Positions 22,094 to 31,576 of a DNA stretch of 64,000 nt are shown piece by piece. The stretch comes from Methylocystis echinoides (GTDB lineage: Bacteria; Pseudomonadota; Alphaproteobacteria; Rhizobiales; Beijerinckiaceae). The position numbers and the translations under genes are program-made. Each line of letters begins with the position of its first letter. The stretch's first letter is position 1. The stretch lies in NCBI RefSeq assembly GCF_040687965.1, contig NZ_CP156084.1:1812501-1876500 (forward strand), written 5' to 3'. Under the pieces are notes generated by a model. The model was given only the letters and a program-made list of their open reading frames with translations. It did not search any database and had not been told where the DNA came from.

Positions 22094-22666
22094 ATGGCGC
22101 GTGAAGGTGAAGGCGGTCGCGGTCGCGATCGCGATCGGGAAGAGCGCGACAGCGAATTCGTGGATCGTCTGGTCCACATCAATCGCGTCGCGAAAGTGGT
22201 GAAGGGCGGCCGTCGTTTCGGTTTCGCCGCCCTCGTCGTCGTCGGCGACCAGAAAGGCCGCGTGGGCTTTGGCCACGGCAAGGCGCGCGAAGTGCCGGAA
22301 GCGATCCGCAAGGCGACGGAAGCCGCCAAGCGCGCGCTGATCCGCGTGCCGCTGCGCGAGGGCCGCACGCTGCATCATGACGTCTACGGCCGCCATGGCT
22401 CGGGCCGCGTGATCCTGCGCGCCGCCCCGGCCGGCACGGGCATCATCGCCGGCGGCCCGATGCGCGCCGTCTTCGAGACGCTCGGCATGCACGACGTCGT
22501 CGCCAAGAGCCAGGGCTCGTCGAACCCCTACAACATGATCCGCGCGACCTTCGACGCGCTGGGCCGTGAGGACTCGCCGCGTTCGGTCGCCGCGCGTCGT
22601 TCGCTCAAGGTGTCCGCGCTGCAGGCGCGCCGCCAGGGCGTCGACGCCGACGCCGTCGACGCTTAA
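22094..22666 (+). CDS. rpsE: 30S ribosomal protein S5
   Basis: S5 (190 aa) contributes to decoding accuracy. [38 protein letters not shown] and the [20 protein letters not shown] segment are typical. I chose the ATG at 22094 with GGAAG 5 bp upstream; an in-frame GTG at 22079 lacks a ribosome site. Confidence 0.95.
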   Translation: MAREGEGGRGRDRDREERDSEFVDRLVHINRVAKVVKGGRRFGFAALVVVGDQKGRVGFGHGKAREVPEAIRKATEAAKRALIRVPLREGRTLHHDVYGRHGSGRVILRAAPAGTGIIAGGPMRAVFETLGMHDVVAKSQGSSNPYNMIRATFDALGREDSPRSVAARRSLKVSALQARRQGVDADAVDA

Positions 22667-22680
22667 GGGAGGGATCTGAC

Positions 22681-22872
22681 ATGGCGAACACCAAGCAGAT
22701 CACCGTCGAGCAGACGGGCAGCCCGATCGGCCGTCCGGAGCGTCAGCGCAGGACCCTTCTCGGCCTCGGCCTGACGCGCATCGGCCGCAAACGCCAGCTG
22801 GAAGACACCCCGGCGGTGCGCGGCATGATCGCCAAGGTGGCGCATCTCGTCAAAATCGTCGACGAGAAGTGA
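22681..22872 (+). CDS. rpmD: 50S ribosomal protein L30
   Basis: L30 (63 aa). Text [20 protein letters not shown] and [20 protein letters not shown] is diagnostic. It lies 14 bp after rpsE and 10 bp before rplO. Confidence 0.96.
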   Translation: MANTKQITVEQTGSPIGRPERQRRTLLGLGLTRIGRKRQLEDTPAVRGMIAKVAHLVKIVDEK

Positions 22873-22882
22873 GGACGCGGCA

Positions 22883-23359
22883 ATGAAACTCAACGAACTC
22901 TCCGACAATCCGGGCTCCACCAAGAACCGGATGCGCGTTGGCCGCGGCATTGGCTCCGGCAAGGGCAAGACCGGCGGCCGTGGCGTCAAGGGTCAGAAGG
23001 CCCGCACGGGCGTCTCGATCAAGGGCTTCGAGGGCGGCCAGATGCCGCTGCATCGTCGCCTGCCGAAGCGCGGCTTCTTCAACCCGTTCTCGACCGACTA
23101 CAATGAGGTCAACATTGGCCGCATTCAGCAGGCGGTCGACGCGGGCAAGCTGGACGCCGCCGCGCCGGTGACCGTCGATGCGCTCATCGCGGCCGGTCTG
23201 GTGACCAAGCCGCGCGACGGCGTCAAGATCCTCGGTCAGGGCGAGATCAAGGCGAAGCTCGCTTTCGAAGTCGCGGCCGCCTCCAAGGGCGCCATTGCGG
23301 CGATCGAGGGCGCAGGCGGTTCGGTCAAGCTCCTCGTGGGCGACGCCGCCAGCGCCTGA
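22883..23359 (+). CDS. rplO: 50S ribosomal protein L15
   Basis: L15 (158 aa). The start [20 protein letters not shown], the glycine-rich [19 protein letters not shown] and [17 protein letters not shown] are standard. It precedes a hairpin and then secY. Confidence 0.97.
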   Translation: MKLNELSDNPGSTKNRMRVGRGIGSGKGKTGGRGVKGQKARTGVSIKGFEGGQMPLHRRLPKRGFFNPFSTDYNEVNIGRIQQAVDAGKLDAAAPVTVDALIAAGLVTKPRDGVKILGQGEIKAKLAFEVAAASKGAIAAIEGAGGSVKLLVGDAASA

Positions 23360-23373
23360 TGCAATGTTTTTGG

Positions 23374-23407
23374 GCGGCCGCTCTCGCATGAGCGGCCGCT
23401 TTGTCTT
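23374..23407 (+). terminator. Hairpin between rplO and secY, weak terminator or attenuator
   Basis: A perfect 10-bp stem GCGGCCGCTC/GAGCGGCCGC with a 6-nt loop is followed by TTTGTCTT. The broken T run suggests partial termination that would lower secY expression relative to the ribosomal genes. Confidence 0.55.
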
Positions 23408-23522
23408 ATAGAAGCGTCACGCAATCGCCGGGCGCGCGAACGGGCGGCCCTCCAGCTCCCCGCGCCCGCCACTAACAAAAAGGCGCCGACCACGAACCGG
23501 CGCGACAAAGGGGAGTTCCTCC

Positions 23523-24857
23523 ATGGCATCGGCAGCCGAGCAGCTCGCGGCCAACGTCAATCTCTCCGCCTTCGGCAAGTCCGAGGAACTCAAGAAGCGC
23601 ATCTGGTTCACGCTGGGCGCGCTCATCGTCTATCGCCTCGGCACCTATGTGCCGCTGCCGGGCATCGATCCCGACGCCTTCGCGAAAAGCTTCTTCGGTC
23701 AGTCGAAGGGCATGTTGGAGCTCTTCAACATGTTCGCCGGCGGCGCCGTGCAGCGCCGCGCCATCTTCGCTCTGAACATCATGCCGTATATTTCGGCGTC
23801 GATCATCATTCAGCTGCTCACCTCGGTGTTTCCGAGTCTCGAGTCGCTGAAGAAGGAGGGCGAGCAGGGCCGCAAGGTTCTCAACCAATACACCCGCTAT
23901 CTCACCGTCGCGCTCGCGACCTTCCAGGCTTATGCGATGGCGATCGGCCTCGAAGGCCAGCAGGGCGTGGTGACGGAGCCAGGTCTCTTCTTCCGCATCA
24001 CCACGGTCGTGACTCTCGTCGGCGGCACGATGTTCCTGATGTGGCTCGGCGAGCAGATCACGTCGCGCGGCATCGGCAACGGGTCTTCGCTGATCATCTT
24101 TGCGGGTATCGTGGCCGCCTTTCCCTCAGCCATCGTCTCGACGCTCGAGCTCGGACGGCAGGGGGCGATCTCGACCGGCATCATCGTCGGCGTCATCGCC
24201 ATGTCCTTCCTGGTGATCGCCTTCATTGTCTTCATGGAGCGCGCGCAGCGTCGGCTGCTGATCACCTATCCCAAGCGCCAGCACGGCAACCGCGTTTACG
24301 AAGGCCAGACGTCCTTCCTGCCGCTGAAGCTCAACACGGCCGGCGTCATCCCGCCGATTTTCGCCTCCTCCCTGCTGCTGCTGCCGACGACGGTTGCGAA
24401 TTTCTACCAGTCGACCGGGTCCGAGAGCATTTTCGCGACGATCTCCGCCTATTTCGGCCATGGTCGCCCGCTCTATATGCTGGCCTATGTCGGCCTCATC
24501 GTCTTCTTCGCCTTCTTCTACACGGCCATCGTCTTCAATCCGACGGAGACCGCGGACAATCTCAAGAAGCATGGCGGCTTCATTCCCGGCATTCGCCCCG
24601 GCGAGCGCACGGCGAAGTTCATCGACGACGTGCTCATGCGCATCACCGTGCTCGGCGCCGCCTATCTCGCGATCATCTGCCTGCTGCCGGAAGGGCTCAT
24701 CGCTTATGCGAATCTCCCCTTCTACTTTGGCGGCACGTCGCTGCTCATCGTGGTGAGCGTGACCATGGACACCGTCGCCCAGATCCACGGCCATATGCAG
24801 GCGCAGCAATATGAGGGGCTGATTCGCAAGACGAAGCTCAAGGGACGCCGCAGATGA
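23523..24857 (+). CDS. secY: Preprotein translocase subunit SecY
   Basis: Central channel protein of the Sec translocon (444 aa), with ten expected membrane segments. Landmarks are [50 protein letters not shown], the cytoplasmic loop [20 protein letters not shown] and the C-terminal [14 protein letters not shown]. The ATG follows GGGGAG. The stop overlaps the adk start by 4 bp. Confidence 0.97.
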   Translation: MASAAEQLAANVNLSAFGKSEELKKRIWFTLGALIVYRLGTYVPLPGIDPDAFAKSFFGQSKGMLELFNMFAGGAVQRRAIFALNIMPYISASIIIQLLTSVFPSLESLKKEGEQGRKVLNQYTRYLTVALATFQAYAMAIGLEGQQGVVTEPGLFFRITTVVTLVGGTMFLMWLGEQITSRGIGNGSSLIIFAGIVAAFPSAIVSTLELGRQGAISTGIIVGVIAMSFLVIAFIVFMERAQRRLLITYPKRQHGNRVYEGQTSFLPLKLNTAGVIPPIFASSLLLLPTTVANFYQSTGSESIFATISAYFGHGRPLYMLAYVGLIVFFAFFYTAIVFNPTETADNLKKHGGFIPGIRPGERTAKFIDDVLMRITVLGAAYLAIICLLPEGLIAYANLPFYFGGTSLLIVVSVTMDTVAQIHGHMQAQQYEGLIRKTKLKGRRR

Positions 24858-25435
24858 GACTGGTCCTTCTCGGCCCTCCGGGCGCCGGCAAGGGAACGCA
24901 GTCGGCGAGGCTTGTCGAGAAATTGGGGATTCCCCAGCTCTCGACGGGCGACATGCTTCGCGCCGCCGTCGCCGCCGGCTCTCCCATCGGCCTCAAAGCC
25001 AAGGCGCTCATGGACGCGGGGCAGCTTGTGCCCGACGACGTGGTGATTGGCATCATCGATCAGCGCATCGACGCGCCGGATTGCGCCAATGGCTTCATCC
25101 TCGACGGCTTTCCCCGCACCGTCGCTCAGGCCGAAGCGCTGCGCGAGCTGCTCGCGCGCAAGCGCATGAATCTGGACGCCGTCGTTGAATTGGTCGTGGA
25201 CGAGAACGCCCTCGTCGACCGCATGCGCAAGCGCGTCGCCGAGACGCTCGCGGCCGGCAAGGAAGTGCGCGCCGACGACAATCCGGAAAGCTTCAAGACG
25301 CGGCTCGACGCTTACCGCATACAAACGGCGCCGGTTTCGGCCCATTACGCCGCGCGCGGCGAGTTGAAGCAAGTTGACGGCATGGCGTCCATTGACGACG
25401 TCAGCGCGGCGATCGACAAGTCGATCAGCCGCTGA
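24854..25435 (+). CDS. adk: Adenylate kinase
   Basis: Converts ATP and AMP to two ADP. The protein (193 aa) is the short form, with the P-loop [31 protein letters not shown] and a short LID region ([13 protein letters not shown]) without the zinc-binding insert of long forms. Translationally coupled to secY by a 4-bp overlap, as in many bacteria. Confidence 0.96.
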   Translation: MRLVLLGPPGAGKGTQSARLVEKLGIPQLSTGDMLRAAVAAGSPIGLKAKALMDAGQLVPDDVVIGIIDQRIDAPDCANGFILDGFPRTVAQAEALRELLARKRMNLDAVVELVVDENALVDRMRKRVAETLAAGKEVRADDNPESFKTRLDAYRIQTAPVSAHYAARGELKQVDGMASIDDVSAAIDKSISR

Positions 25436-25447
25436 TCTTGGAAACAC

Positions 25448-25480
25448 CGGCCCGGGAAGCCCGGGCCGCGCTGTTTCTTT
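25448..25480 (+). terminator. Intrinsic terminator after adk
   Basis: A perfect 9-bp GC stem, CGGCCCGGG/CCCGGGCCG, with an AAG loop is followed by CGCTGTTTCTTT. It separates secY-adk from the Hsp70-like gene. The T tract is imperfect. Confidence 0.6.
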
Positions 25481-25503
25481 GACCTTTTCCAAAAGAGTGC
25501 GGC

Positions 25504-26799
25504 ATGGAAGCGAAGTCATTTTGCGGCCTCGACTTCGGCACGTCCAATTCGACCGTCGCGGTCGAGGGCGCTGACGGGGTCGCGCTGGCGGAGCTCGAAG
25601 GCGGAAGCCGCACCCTGCCGAGCTCCATTTTCTTCGACTTCTCGAATGGCCAGCCGATCTTCGGCCGCGCCGCGATCCAGGCTTATGTAGACGGGGCCGA
25701 CGGGCGGCTGATGCGCAGCTTGAAATCAGTGCTGGGCACGGCGCTGATGGACGAGACGGTCCGGATCAAGACGAAGGCTTATACTTTCAAGGACATTATC
25801 GGCCTGATCGTCGGGCGGCTGAAGCAGGCGGCGGACGCCGCAGCGGGGGCGCCGGTGACGCAAGTCGTGCTCGGACGGCCCGTGCATTTTGTCGACGACG
25901 ATCCGGCCGCAGACCGCCGGGCGCAGGATGCGCTCGAGGAAATCGCCCGCGCGCAAGGCTTTCGCGACATCGCCTTCCAATACGAGCCGATCGCGGCCGC
26001 GCTCGCCTATGAGCAGACGGCGCCCCAGGAGCAATATGCGCTCATCTGCGATATCGGCGGCGGCACCTCGGATTTCTCCGTCGTGCGCGTTTCGCCGCAG
26101 GGGAGGGCGAAGGCCGACCGCGCGAGCGACGTGCTCGCCAATAAGGGCGTCCACATCGGCGGCACGGATATCGACCGGCTGTTCAGCCTGAAGGCGGTGA
26201 TGCCGCACCTCGGCCTCGGCACGGAAATGCGGTTGCCCTTCGCCGACAAGGCGATCCTCGTGCCGAACGGCGTCTTCGTCGACCTCGCCACCTGGCACCG
26301 GATCAATCTTCTCTATACCCCCAAGGTCTCGCGCGATCTCGAGGAGCTGGCGCGCTATGCGCTCTCGCCCGAAAAAATCGTGCGCCTCGCCGATATCATC
26401 GAGAGCCGCCGCGGCCATTCGGTGGCGCTGGCGGTCGAGGCGGCAAAGATCGGCCTGTCGACGACGCCGCGCGCCAGCATTGATCTCGGCGAGGTGCAGC
26501 GGGGCCTTGCGATCGAGGCTGACTCGGGCGTGCTGGAGGAGGTCATCAACGACCAGCTCGGCGCGCTCGAACGCACGCTGAAGGAGACGCTCGCCGCCGC
26601 GGGGCTTGCCGGCGAGCGCATCGACGCCGTTTTCCTCACCGGCGGCTCGACGGCCATACCGGCGGTCCGGGCCGCGGTCACCGGCTTGACGCCCGAAGCG
26701 ACGATCGTCGAGGGCGACATGTTCGGCGCGGTGGGCCTGGGCCTGGGGCTGGACGCGGCGCGAAAATTCGGTTTTGATGGGACTGCTCGGGCGGCGTGA
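25504..26799 (+). CDS. Hsp70 family protein, YegD-like
   Basis: ATPase of the Hsp70/actin fold (431 aa), similar in length and motifs to E. coli YegD. Phosphate-1 loop GLDFGTSNSTVA (near residues 8-19), phosphate-2 loop ICDIGGGTSDFSV (near 180) and adenosine motif FLTGGSTAIPAVR (near 378) are present. A full DnaK-type substrate-binding domain is missing, so a classical chaperone role is doubtful. The gene stands between adk and rpsM, a position normally empty or holding rpmJ, flanked by a terminator upstream and a promoter downstream. That suggests an independent transcription unit. Function unknown. Confidence 0.85.
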   Translation: MEAKSFCGLDFGTSNSTVAVEGADGVALAELEGGSRTLPSSIFFDFSNGQPIFGRAAIQAYVDGADGRLMRSLKSVLGTALMDETVRIKTKAYTFKDIIGLIVGRLKQAADAAAGAPVTQVVLGRPVHFVDDDPAADRRAQDALEEIARAQGFRDIAFQYEPIAAALAYEQTAPQEQYALICDIGGGTSDFSVVRVSPQGRAKADRASDVLANKGVHIGGTDIDRLFSLKAVMPHLGLGTEMRLPFADKAILVPNGVFVDLATWHRINLLYTPKVSRDLEELARYALSPEKIVRLADIIESRRGHSVALAVEAAKIGLSTTPRASIDLGEVQRGLAIEADSGVLEEVINDQLGALERTLKETLAAAGLAGERIDAVFLTGGSTAIPAVRAAVTGLTPEATIVEGDMFGAVGLGLGLDAARKFGFDGTARAA

Positions 26800-26841
26800 G
26801 GCGCGGCCGGGATTCTTTTGGTCGTTTTTTGCTTATTTTGC

Positions 26842-26870
26842 TTGACTCCCCCGCAAACGCTGGTTATCGG
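26842..26870 (+). promoter_or_regulatory. Promoter of the rpsM-rpsK-rpoA-rplQ operon
   Basis: TTGACT, a 17-bp spacer and TATCGG form a good sigma-70-type match about 155 bp before the rpsM start. The need for a promoter here fits the terminator after adk. Confidence 0.5.
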
Positions 26871-27025
26871 CTCGATACCGACGAAAATTCGAGGAAGTTC
26901 TCTTCGGAGGGCTTCCGTTTTTGCGTTCTGGGCAACCCTAAACCCGAATACCCGCAAGGGCCGGCCTCCACCGGACGCGGGGTCATCGGCGGCGCTTTCA
27001 AGCTCCGCCCGAGATGGAGAAAATC

Positions 27026-27394
27026 GTGGCTCGTATTGCAGGCGTCAACATCCCGACCAACAAGCGCGTCGTCATTGCGCTTCAGTATATTCATGGCATC
27101 GGCGCCAAGAAGGCGGCTGAGATCTGTGAGAAGGTCAATATCCCCGCCGAACGTCGCGTGGCCCAGCTCACCGACGCCGAAGTCCTGCAAATCCGCGAGA
27201 CCATCGACCGCGACTATCTCGTGGAAGGCGATCTGCGCCGCGAAGTCGCGATCAACATCAAGCGCCTGATGGACCTTGGCTGCTACCGCGGCCTGCGTCA
27301 TCGCCGCCAGCTCCCGGTTCGCGGCCAGCGCACGCACACCAACGCGCGCACCCGCAAGGGCAAGGCGAAGCCCATCGCCGGCAAGAAGAAGTGA
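27026..27394 (+). CDS. rpsM: 30S ribosomal protein S13
   Basis: S13 (122 aa) contacts the P-site tRNA and the large subunit. [19 protein letters not shown] and [20 protein letters not shown] are diagnostic. I chose the GTG at 27026: it gives the universal (M)ARIAGV start and normal length, and GGAG lies 6 bp upstream. An in-frame ATG at 27014 overlaps that ribosome site. Confidence 0.95.
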   Translation: MARIAGVNIPTNKRVVIALQYIHGIGAKKAAEICEKVNIPAERRVAQLTDAEVLQIRETIDRDYLVEGDLRREVAINIKRLMDLGCYRGLRHRRQLPVRGQRTHTNARTRKGKAKPIAGKKK

Positions 27395-27470
27395 TCGGCT
27401 GACCCGCCGATCGTCCCCGGACCGGTTCCGGGGATCGTCCGGGATGGCCGGGGCGCACCCGGCCATGACG
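27393..27470 (+). repeat. Palindromic spacer between rpsM and rpsK
   Basis: Three stacked hairpins: GATCGGC/GCCGATC (27393-27412), CCCCGG/CCGGGG (27415-27433) and ATGGCCGGG/CCCGGCCAT (27444-27466). The last, with flanking GG and GACG, matches the element in the rpsL-rpsG spacer. No T run follows. Confidence 0.65.
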
Positions 27471-27536
27471 AGACGACGACGACCTCAACTCCCCAGCGCC
27501 TGGCGTTACGGGCGCGTCTGAAGGACAGGAACAGAA

Positions 27537-27926
27537 ATGGCCAAGGACACCACCCGCGTTCGTCGCCGCGAGCGCAAGAACATCGTTTCCGGCGTCGCGC
27601 ACGTGAATTCGACGTTCAACAACACCATGATCACCATCACCGACGCGCAGGGCAACACTGTGTCCTGGTCGTCGGCCGGCTCGATGGGCTTCAAGGGCTC
27701 GCGCAAGTCGACGCCCTACGCCGCGCAGATGGCCGCCGAGGACGCCGCCCGCAAAGCGGGCGAGCATGGCGTTCGCACGCTCGAGGTCGAGGTTTCGGGC
27801 CCCGGCTCGGGCCGCGAGTCCGCGCTGCGCGCGCTGCAGGCGGCGGGCTTCACCGTCACCTCGATCCGCGACGTGACGCCGATCCCGCACAACGGCTGCC
27901 GCCCGCGCAAGCGCCGGCGCGTCTGA
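27537..27926 (+). CDS. rpsK: 30S ribosomal protein S11
   Basis: S11 (129 aa), on the platform near the E site. [40 protein letters not shown] and the end [17 protein letters not shown] are diagnostic. Confidence 0.97.
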   Translation: MAKDTTRVRRRERKNIVSGVAHVNSTFNNTMITITDAQGNTVSWSSAGSMGFKGSRKSTPYAAQMAAEDAARKAGEHGVRTLEVEVSGPGSGRESALRALQAAGFTVTSIRDVTPIPHNGCRPRKRRRV

Positions 27927-28029
27927 CGCCAGGGCGCGAGAAGCCCACTTTCATCGAGCATATTTCGCGCGCGGTCCCGGCCTCCTCCCCGCCGGGCCGC
28001 GTTCAGGAGCTTCAAGGAAAGGCGTCCCA

Positions 28030-29049
28030 GTGAGCATCCAGAAGAACTGGCAGGAACTCATCAAGCCGAACAAGCTCGACGTGACCGCCGGCGACGATCC
28101 GCGCCGCGTGGCCACCGCCGTCGCCGAACCGCTGGAGCGCGGCTTCGGCGTGACGCTCGGCAACGCCCTGCGCCGCATTCTTCTTTCGTCGCTGCAGGGC
28201 GCGGCGATCACCTCCATCCACATCGACGGCGTCCTGCACGAGTTCTCCTCGATCCCGGGCGTGCGCGAGGACGTGACCGACATCGTCCTCAACATCAAGG
28301 ACATCGCCATCAAATATCAGGGCGAGGGCGTTAAGCGCCTGACCCTCAAGAAGACCGGCCCCGGCGCGGTCACGGCCGGCGACATCCAGGCGACGGGCGA
28401 CGTCCAGATCCTCAATCCCGACCTCGTCATCTGCACGCTCGACGAGGGCGCCGAAATTCGCATCGAATTCACGGTCTCGACCGGCAAGGGCTATGTTCCG
28501 GCCGATCGCAACCGCGCCGAGGACGCGCCGATCGGCCTCATCCCGGTCGACAGCCTCTACTCGCCCGTCAAGAAGGTCAGCTACCGCGTCGAGAACACCC
28601 GCGAAGGACAGGTGCTCGACTACGACAAGCTGACCATGACCATCGAGACCAACGGCGCCATCACGCCGGAGGACGCGCTCGCCTTTTCGGCGCGCATCCT
28701 TCAAGATCAGCTCAACGTCTTCGTCAATTTCGAGGAGCCGCGCCGCGAAGAGGCCGCTCCGTCGATCCCGCAGCTCGCCTTCAATCCGGCGCTGCTCAAG
28801 AAGGTGGACGAGCTGGAGCTGTCGGTGCGCTCGGCGAACTGCCTGAAGAACGACAACATCGTCTATATCGGCGACCTCATCCAGAAGTCCGAAGCGGAAA
28901 TGCTGCGCACTCCGAACTTCGGCCGCAAGTCCTTGAACGAGATCAAGGAAGTGCTGGCTCAGATGGGCCTGCACCTCGGCATGGAAGTCCCCGGCTGGCC
29001 GCCGGAGAACATCGACGACCTCGCCAAGCGCTTCGAGGAGCATTACTAA
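28030..29049 (+). CDS. rpoA: RNA polymerase alpha subunit
   Basis: Alpha subunit (339 aa). The N-terminal assembly domain has [20 protein letters not shown] and the C-terminal domain, which contacts activators and UP elements, has [20 protein letters not shown]. It starts with GTG after an AAGGA ribosome site. Third gene of the alpha operon. Confidence 0.97.
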   Translation: MSIQKNWQELIKPNKLDVTAGDDPRRVATAVAEPLERGFGVTLGNALRRILLSSLQGAAITSIHIDGVLHEFSSIPGVREDVTDIVLNIKDIAIKYQGEGVKRLTLKKTGPGAVTAGDIQATGDVQILNPDLVICTLDEGAEIRIEFTVSTGKGYVPADRNRAEDAPIGLIPVDSLYSPVKKVSYRVENTREGQVLDYDKLTMTIETNGAITPEDALAFSARILQDQLNVFVNFEEPRREEAAPSIPQLAFNPALLKKVDELELSVRSANCLKNDNIVYIGDLIQKSEAEMLRTPNFGRKSLNEIKEVLAQMGLHLGMEVPGWPPENIDDLAKRFEEHY

Positions 29050-29063
29050 GCGCCTCACCCCAA

Positions 29064-29089
29064 CCCTCTCATTCGGCAAGGCGAGAGGG
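29064..29089 (+). repeat. Hairpin between rpoA and rplQ
   Basis: CCCTCTC (29064-29070) and GAGAGGG (29083-29089) pair around a 12-nt loop, preceded by CTCACCCCAA. This resembles a common dispersed intergenic repeat rather than a terminator. Confidence 0.4.
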
Positions 29090-29144
29090 GATAAGAGACG
29101 GCCGTTCCTTGGCACGGCGGCCGCATAAGCAACGGAGAGCCCAG

Positions 29145-29561
29145 ATGTATCACGGTCACAAGAAGCGCCGTTTCGGCCGCACCCACGAGCACCGCAAGGC
29201 GATGTTCGCCAATATGGCGCAGGCGCTGATCAAGCACGAGCAGATCGTCACGACGCTGCCCAAGGCCAAGGATCTGCGCCCGGTCGTCGAGAAGCTCGTG
29301 ACGCTCGGCAAGCGCGGCGATCTCCACGCCCGCCGTCAGGCCATCGCCCAGATCAAGGACGTGAAGCTCGTCGGCAAGCTCTTCGAGGTGCTCGGGCCGC
29401 GCTACAAGGACCGCAACGGCGGCTACACCCGCGTGATGAAGGCGGGCTTCCGCTATGGCGACAACGCCCCGCTCGCCGTCATCGAATTCGTCGACCGCGA
29501 CGTCGACGCCCGCGGGCAGGATTCGGGCCCCGTCCTCGGCGCCGAGGAAGGAGAGGCGTAA
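29145..29561 (+). CDS. rplQ: 50S ribosomal protein L17
   Basis: L17 (138 aa). [20 protein letters not shown] and the [20 protein letters not shown] segment are typical. The ATG at 29145 has GGAGAG upstream; an ORF extension to 29109 is not family-like. Last gene of the ribosomal supercluster, followed by a strong terminator. Confidence 0.96.
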   Translation: MYHGHKKRRFGRTHEHRKAMFANMAQALIKHEQIVTTLPKAKDLRPVVEKLVTLGKRGDLHARRQAIAQIKDVKLVGKLFEVLGPRYKDRNGGYTRVMKAGFRYGDNAPLAVIEFVDRDVDARGQDSGPVLGAEEGEA

Positions 29562-29588
29562 ACGTCCTCCTTTTTGGCAGATCTATAG

Positions 29589-29616
29589 AAGGCGGCCGGC
29601 GCGGCCGCCTTTTTCT
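29589..29616 (+). terminator. Intrinsic terminator after rplQ
   Basis: A perfect 10-bp stem AAGGCGGCCG/CGGCCGCCTT with a GCG loop is followed at once by TTTTTCTTT. This is the clearest terminator in the window and closes the alpha operon. Confidence 0.9.
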
Positions 29617-29692
29617 TTGCGTCCCTTGTTCTCGCCGCGGCTGGATTTCGCGCATATATTCCCGCGCGATGATTCTTAGACCGGAGCGGCAG

Positions 29693-31165
29693 ATGCGCCT
29701 TGCTTTGCGACATGTCCTTTTCGCGGCCCTCGGCTGCGCCGCCGGCTTATCCGCCGCCTTGCCCGTATCGAACTTCGAACCGGCGCGCGCGCGGGCGCAA
29801 AGCGCGCCGGCCGTCCCGGCGGCCGCCGAAGGCCCGGCGATACCGAGGAACCGCGCCGAGATCGCCTATTCCTTCGCGCCGGTCGTGAAGAAGGCGCAGC
29901 CGGCGGTCGTCAACGTCTTCGCCTCGCGCGTCGAGCGCATGCCGGCCAATCCGCTTCTCGACGATCCGATTTTCCGGCGCTTTTTCGGCGAAGGCGGCGG
30001 CATGCCCGGCCGCTCGCCCATGGCGCAGTCGCTGGGCTCGGGCGTCATCGTCGACCCCTCGGGACTCGTCGTGACAAACAACCACGTCATCGAGAATATG
30101 ACCGATGTGAAGGTCGCCCTCGCCGACAAGCGCGAATTCCCGGCGAAAATCCTGCTGCGCGATCCGCGCACGGACCTTGCGGTGCTCAAACTCGCCGACG
30201 GGGGCGCCTTTCCGACGATGGAGCTCGGCGATTCCGACGCGCTCGAAGTCGGCGATCTGACGCTCGCGATCGGCAATCCCTTTGGCGTCGGCCAGACCGT
30301 GACGCAGGGCATCGTCTCGGCGCTGGCGCGCACCCATGTCGGCATTTCCGACTATGGCTTCTTCATCCAGACCGACGCCGCCATCAATCCCGGCAATTCC
30401 GGCGGGCCGCTCGTCGATATGAATGCGCGCGTCGTCGGCATTAATTCGGCGATTTTCTCCAAATCCGGCGGCTCGGTCGGCATCGGCTTCGCGATCCCCG
30501 TCAACATGGTCAAGAACGTGCTCGCGGCGGCCAAGGGCGGCGGCAAGCTCGTGCGCCGCCCCTGGCTCGGCGCGACGCTTCAGACCATGTCGCAGGAGAT
30601 CGCCGAGGGCCTCAGCCTCGAGCGGCCGGCCGGCGCGCTCCTTGCCGACGTCGAGCCGAAAGGCCCGGCCGCCGAAGCGGGCCTCAAGCGCGGCGATGTG
30701 ATCATTGCCGTCGACGGACAGTCGGCGGACGATCCAGAGGCGGTCGGCTATCGTCTCGGCACCAAGCCGCTCGGCGGCCAGGCGACGCTCGGCGTGCTGC
30801 GCGGCGGGAAGAAGACCACCGTGCAGATACGGCTCACCCCGGCGCCCGAGGTCCCCTCGCGCGATACGGTGAAACTCAAAGGCCAGTCGCCCTTCTCGGG
30901 CGCGACGGTGGTCAATATTTCGCCGGCCGTCGTGGAGGAGATGTCCGTTCAGGGCGCCGCCAATGGGGTCGTCGTTTCGGACATCGAGGACGGCTCCCTC
31001 GCCCAGCAGCTCGCGTTGCAGCGCGGCGACGTCGTTCTCGCCGTCAACGACCAGAAGGTGGAGACGACGCGCGACCTGGAGAAAGCCGCGGCGTCGCGCG
31101 CCTATTACTGGAAGATCACCATCGGGCGCGGCGGACAGGTCTTCACGACGGTGGTTGGCGGCTAG
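29693..31165 (+). CDS. HtrA/DegP-family periplasmic serine protease
   Basis: Trypsin-like protease and chaperone of the envelope (490 aa). A signal peptide covers about residues 1-36 (LALRHVLFAALGCAAGLSA). The catalytic triad is visible as H131 in TNNHVIE, D161 in RTDLAVLK and S236 in NPGNSGGPL. Two PDZ domains follow, near 300-385 and 395-490. The ATG at 29693 is preferred over 29669 because GGAG lies between them and the signal peptide then starts correctly. It is followed by cutA after 1 bp. It is DegP/DegQ-like; the exact paralog cannot be set. Confidence 0.92.
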   Translation: MRLALRHVLFAALGCAAGLSAALPVSNFEPARARAQSAPAVPAAAEGPAIPRNRAEIAYSFAPVVKKAQPAVVNVFASRVERMPANPLLDDPIFRRFFGEGGGMPGRSPMAQSLGSGVIVDPSGLVVTNNHVIENMTDVKVALADKREFPAKILLRDPRTDLAVLKLADGGAFPTMELGDSDALEVGDLTLAIGNPFGVGQTVTQGIVSALARTHVGISDYGFFIQTDAAINPGNSGGPLVDMNARVVGINSAIFSKSGGSVGIGFAIPVNMVKNVLAAAKGGGKLVRRPWLGATLQTMSQEIAEGLSLERPAGALLADVEPKGPAAEAGLKRGDVIIAVDGQSADDPEAVGYRLGTKPLGGQATLGVLRGGKKTTVQIRLTPAPEVPSRDTVKLKGQSPFSGATVVNISPAVVEEMSVQGAANGVVVSDIEDGSLAQQLALQRGDVVLAVNDQKVETTRDLEKAAASRAYYWKITIGRGGQVFTTVVGG

Positions 31166-31166
31166 A

Positions 31167-31487
31167 ATGAGCGCCGTCGCGATTCTCGTCACCACGGTCG
31201 ATTCGGCCGAAAACGCTCGGGCGCTCGCCCGCGCGGTTCTCGACGCGCGGCTCGCGGCCTGCGTGCAGATCACGTCGGCGTCCAGCCATTACGTCTGGAA
31301 GGACGAGGTCTGCGAGACGCAGGAACTGCTGCTGCAGATGAAGCATCGCGCCGACGACTATGCGGCGCTCGCTGCTTTGGTCCGCCGCCTGCACTGTTAT
31401 GAGACGCCTGAAATCCTGCGCGTCGATGTCGCGGAGGCCGATCCCGCCTATGCGGCGTGGGTCATGGAGTCGACCCGGCGCGCCTGA
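31167..31487 (+). CDS. cutA: CutA divalent-cation tolerance family protein
   Basis: Small trimeric protein (106 aa) linked to copper tolerance by name; the biochemical role is unsettled. LVTTVDSAENARALARAVLD, ARLAACVQI, YVWKDEV and ETPEILRVDV are hallmark segments. It starts 1 bp after the protease stop and is probably co-transcribed with it. Confidence 0.92.
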   Translation: MSAVAILVTTVDSAENARALARAVLDARLAACVQITSASSHYVWKDEVCETQELLLQMKHRADDYAALAALVRRLHCYETPEILRVDVAEADPAYAAWVMESTRRA

Positions 31488-31576
31488 AAAGCGGCGCGCT
31501 TGCGCCCGACGGCTTTTCAAAGCCGCAAACTGAGCTTACCTACGGCGGCAAAGTAGAAGGCTCGCAAGAGAGAGAC

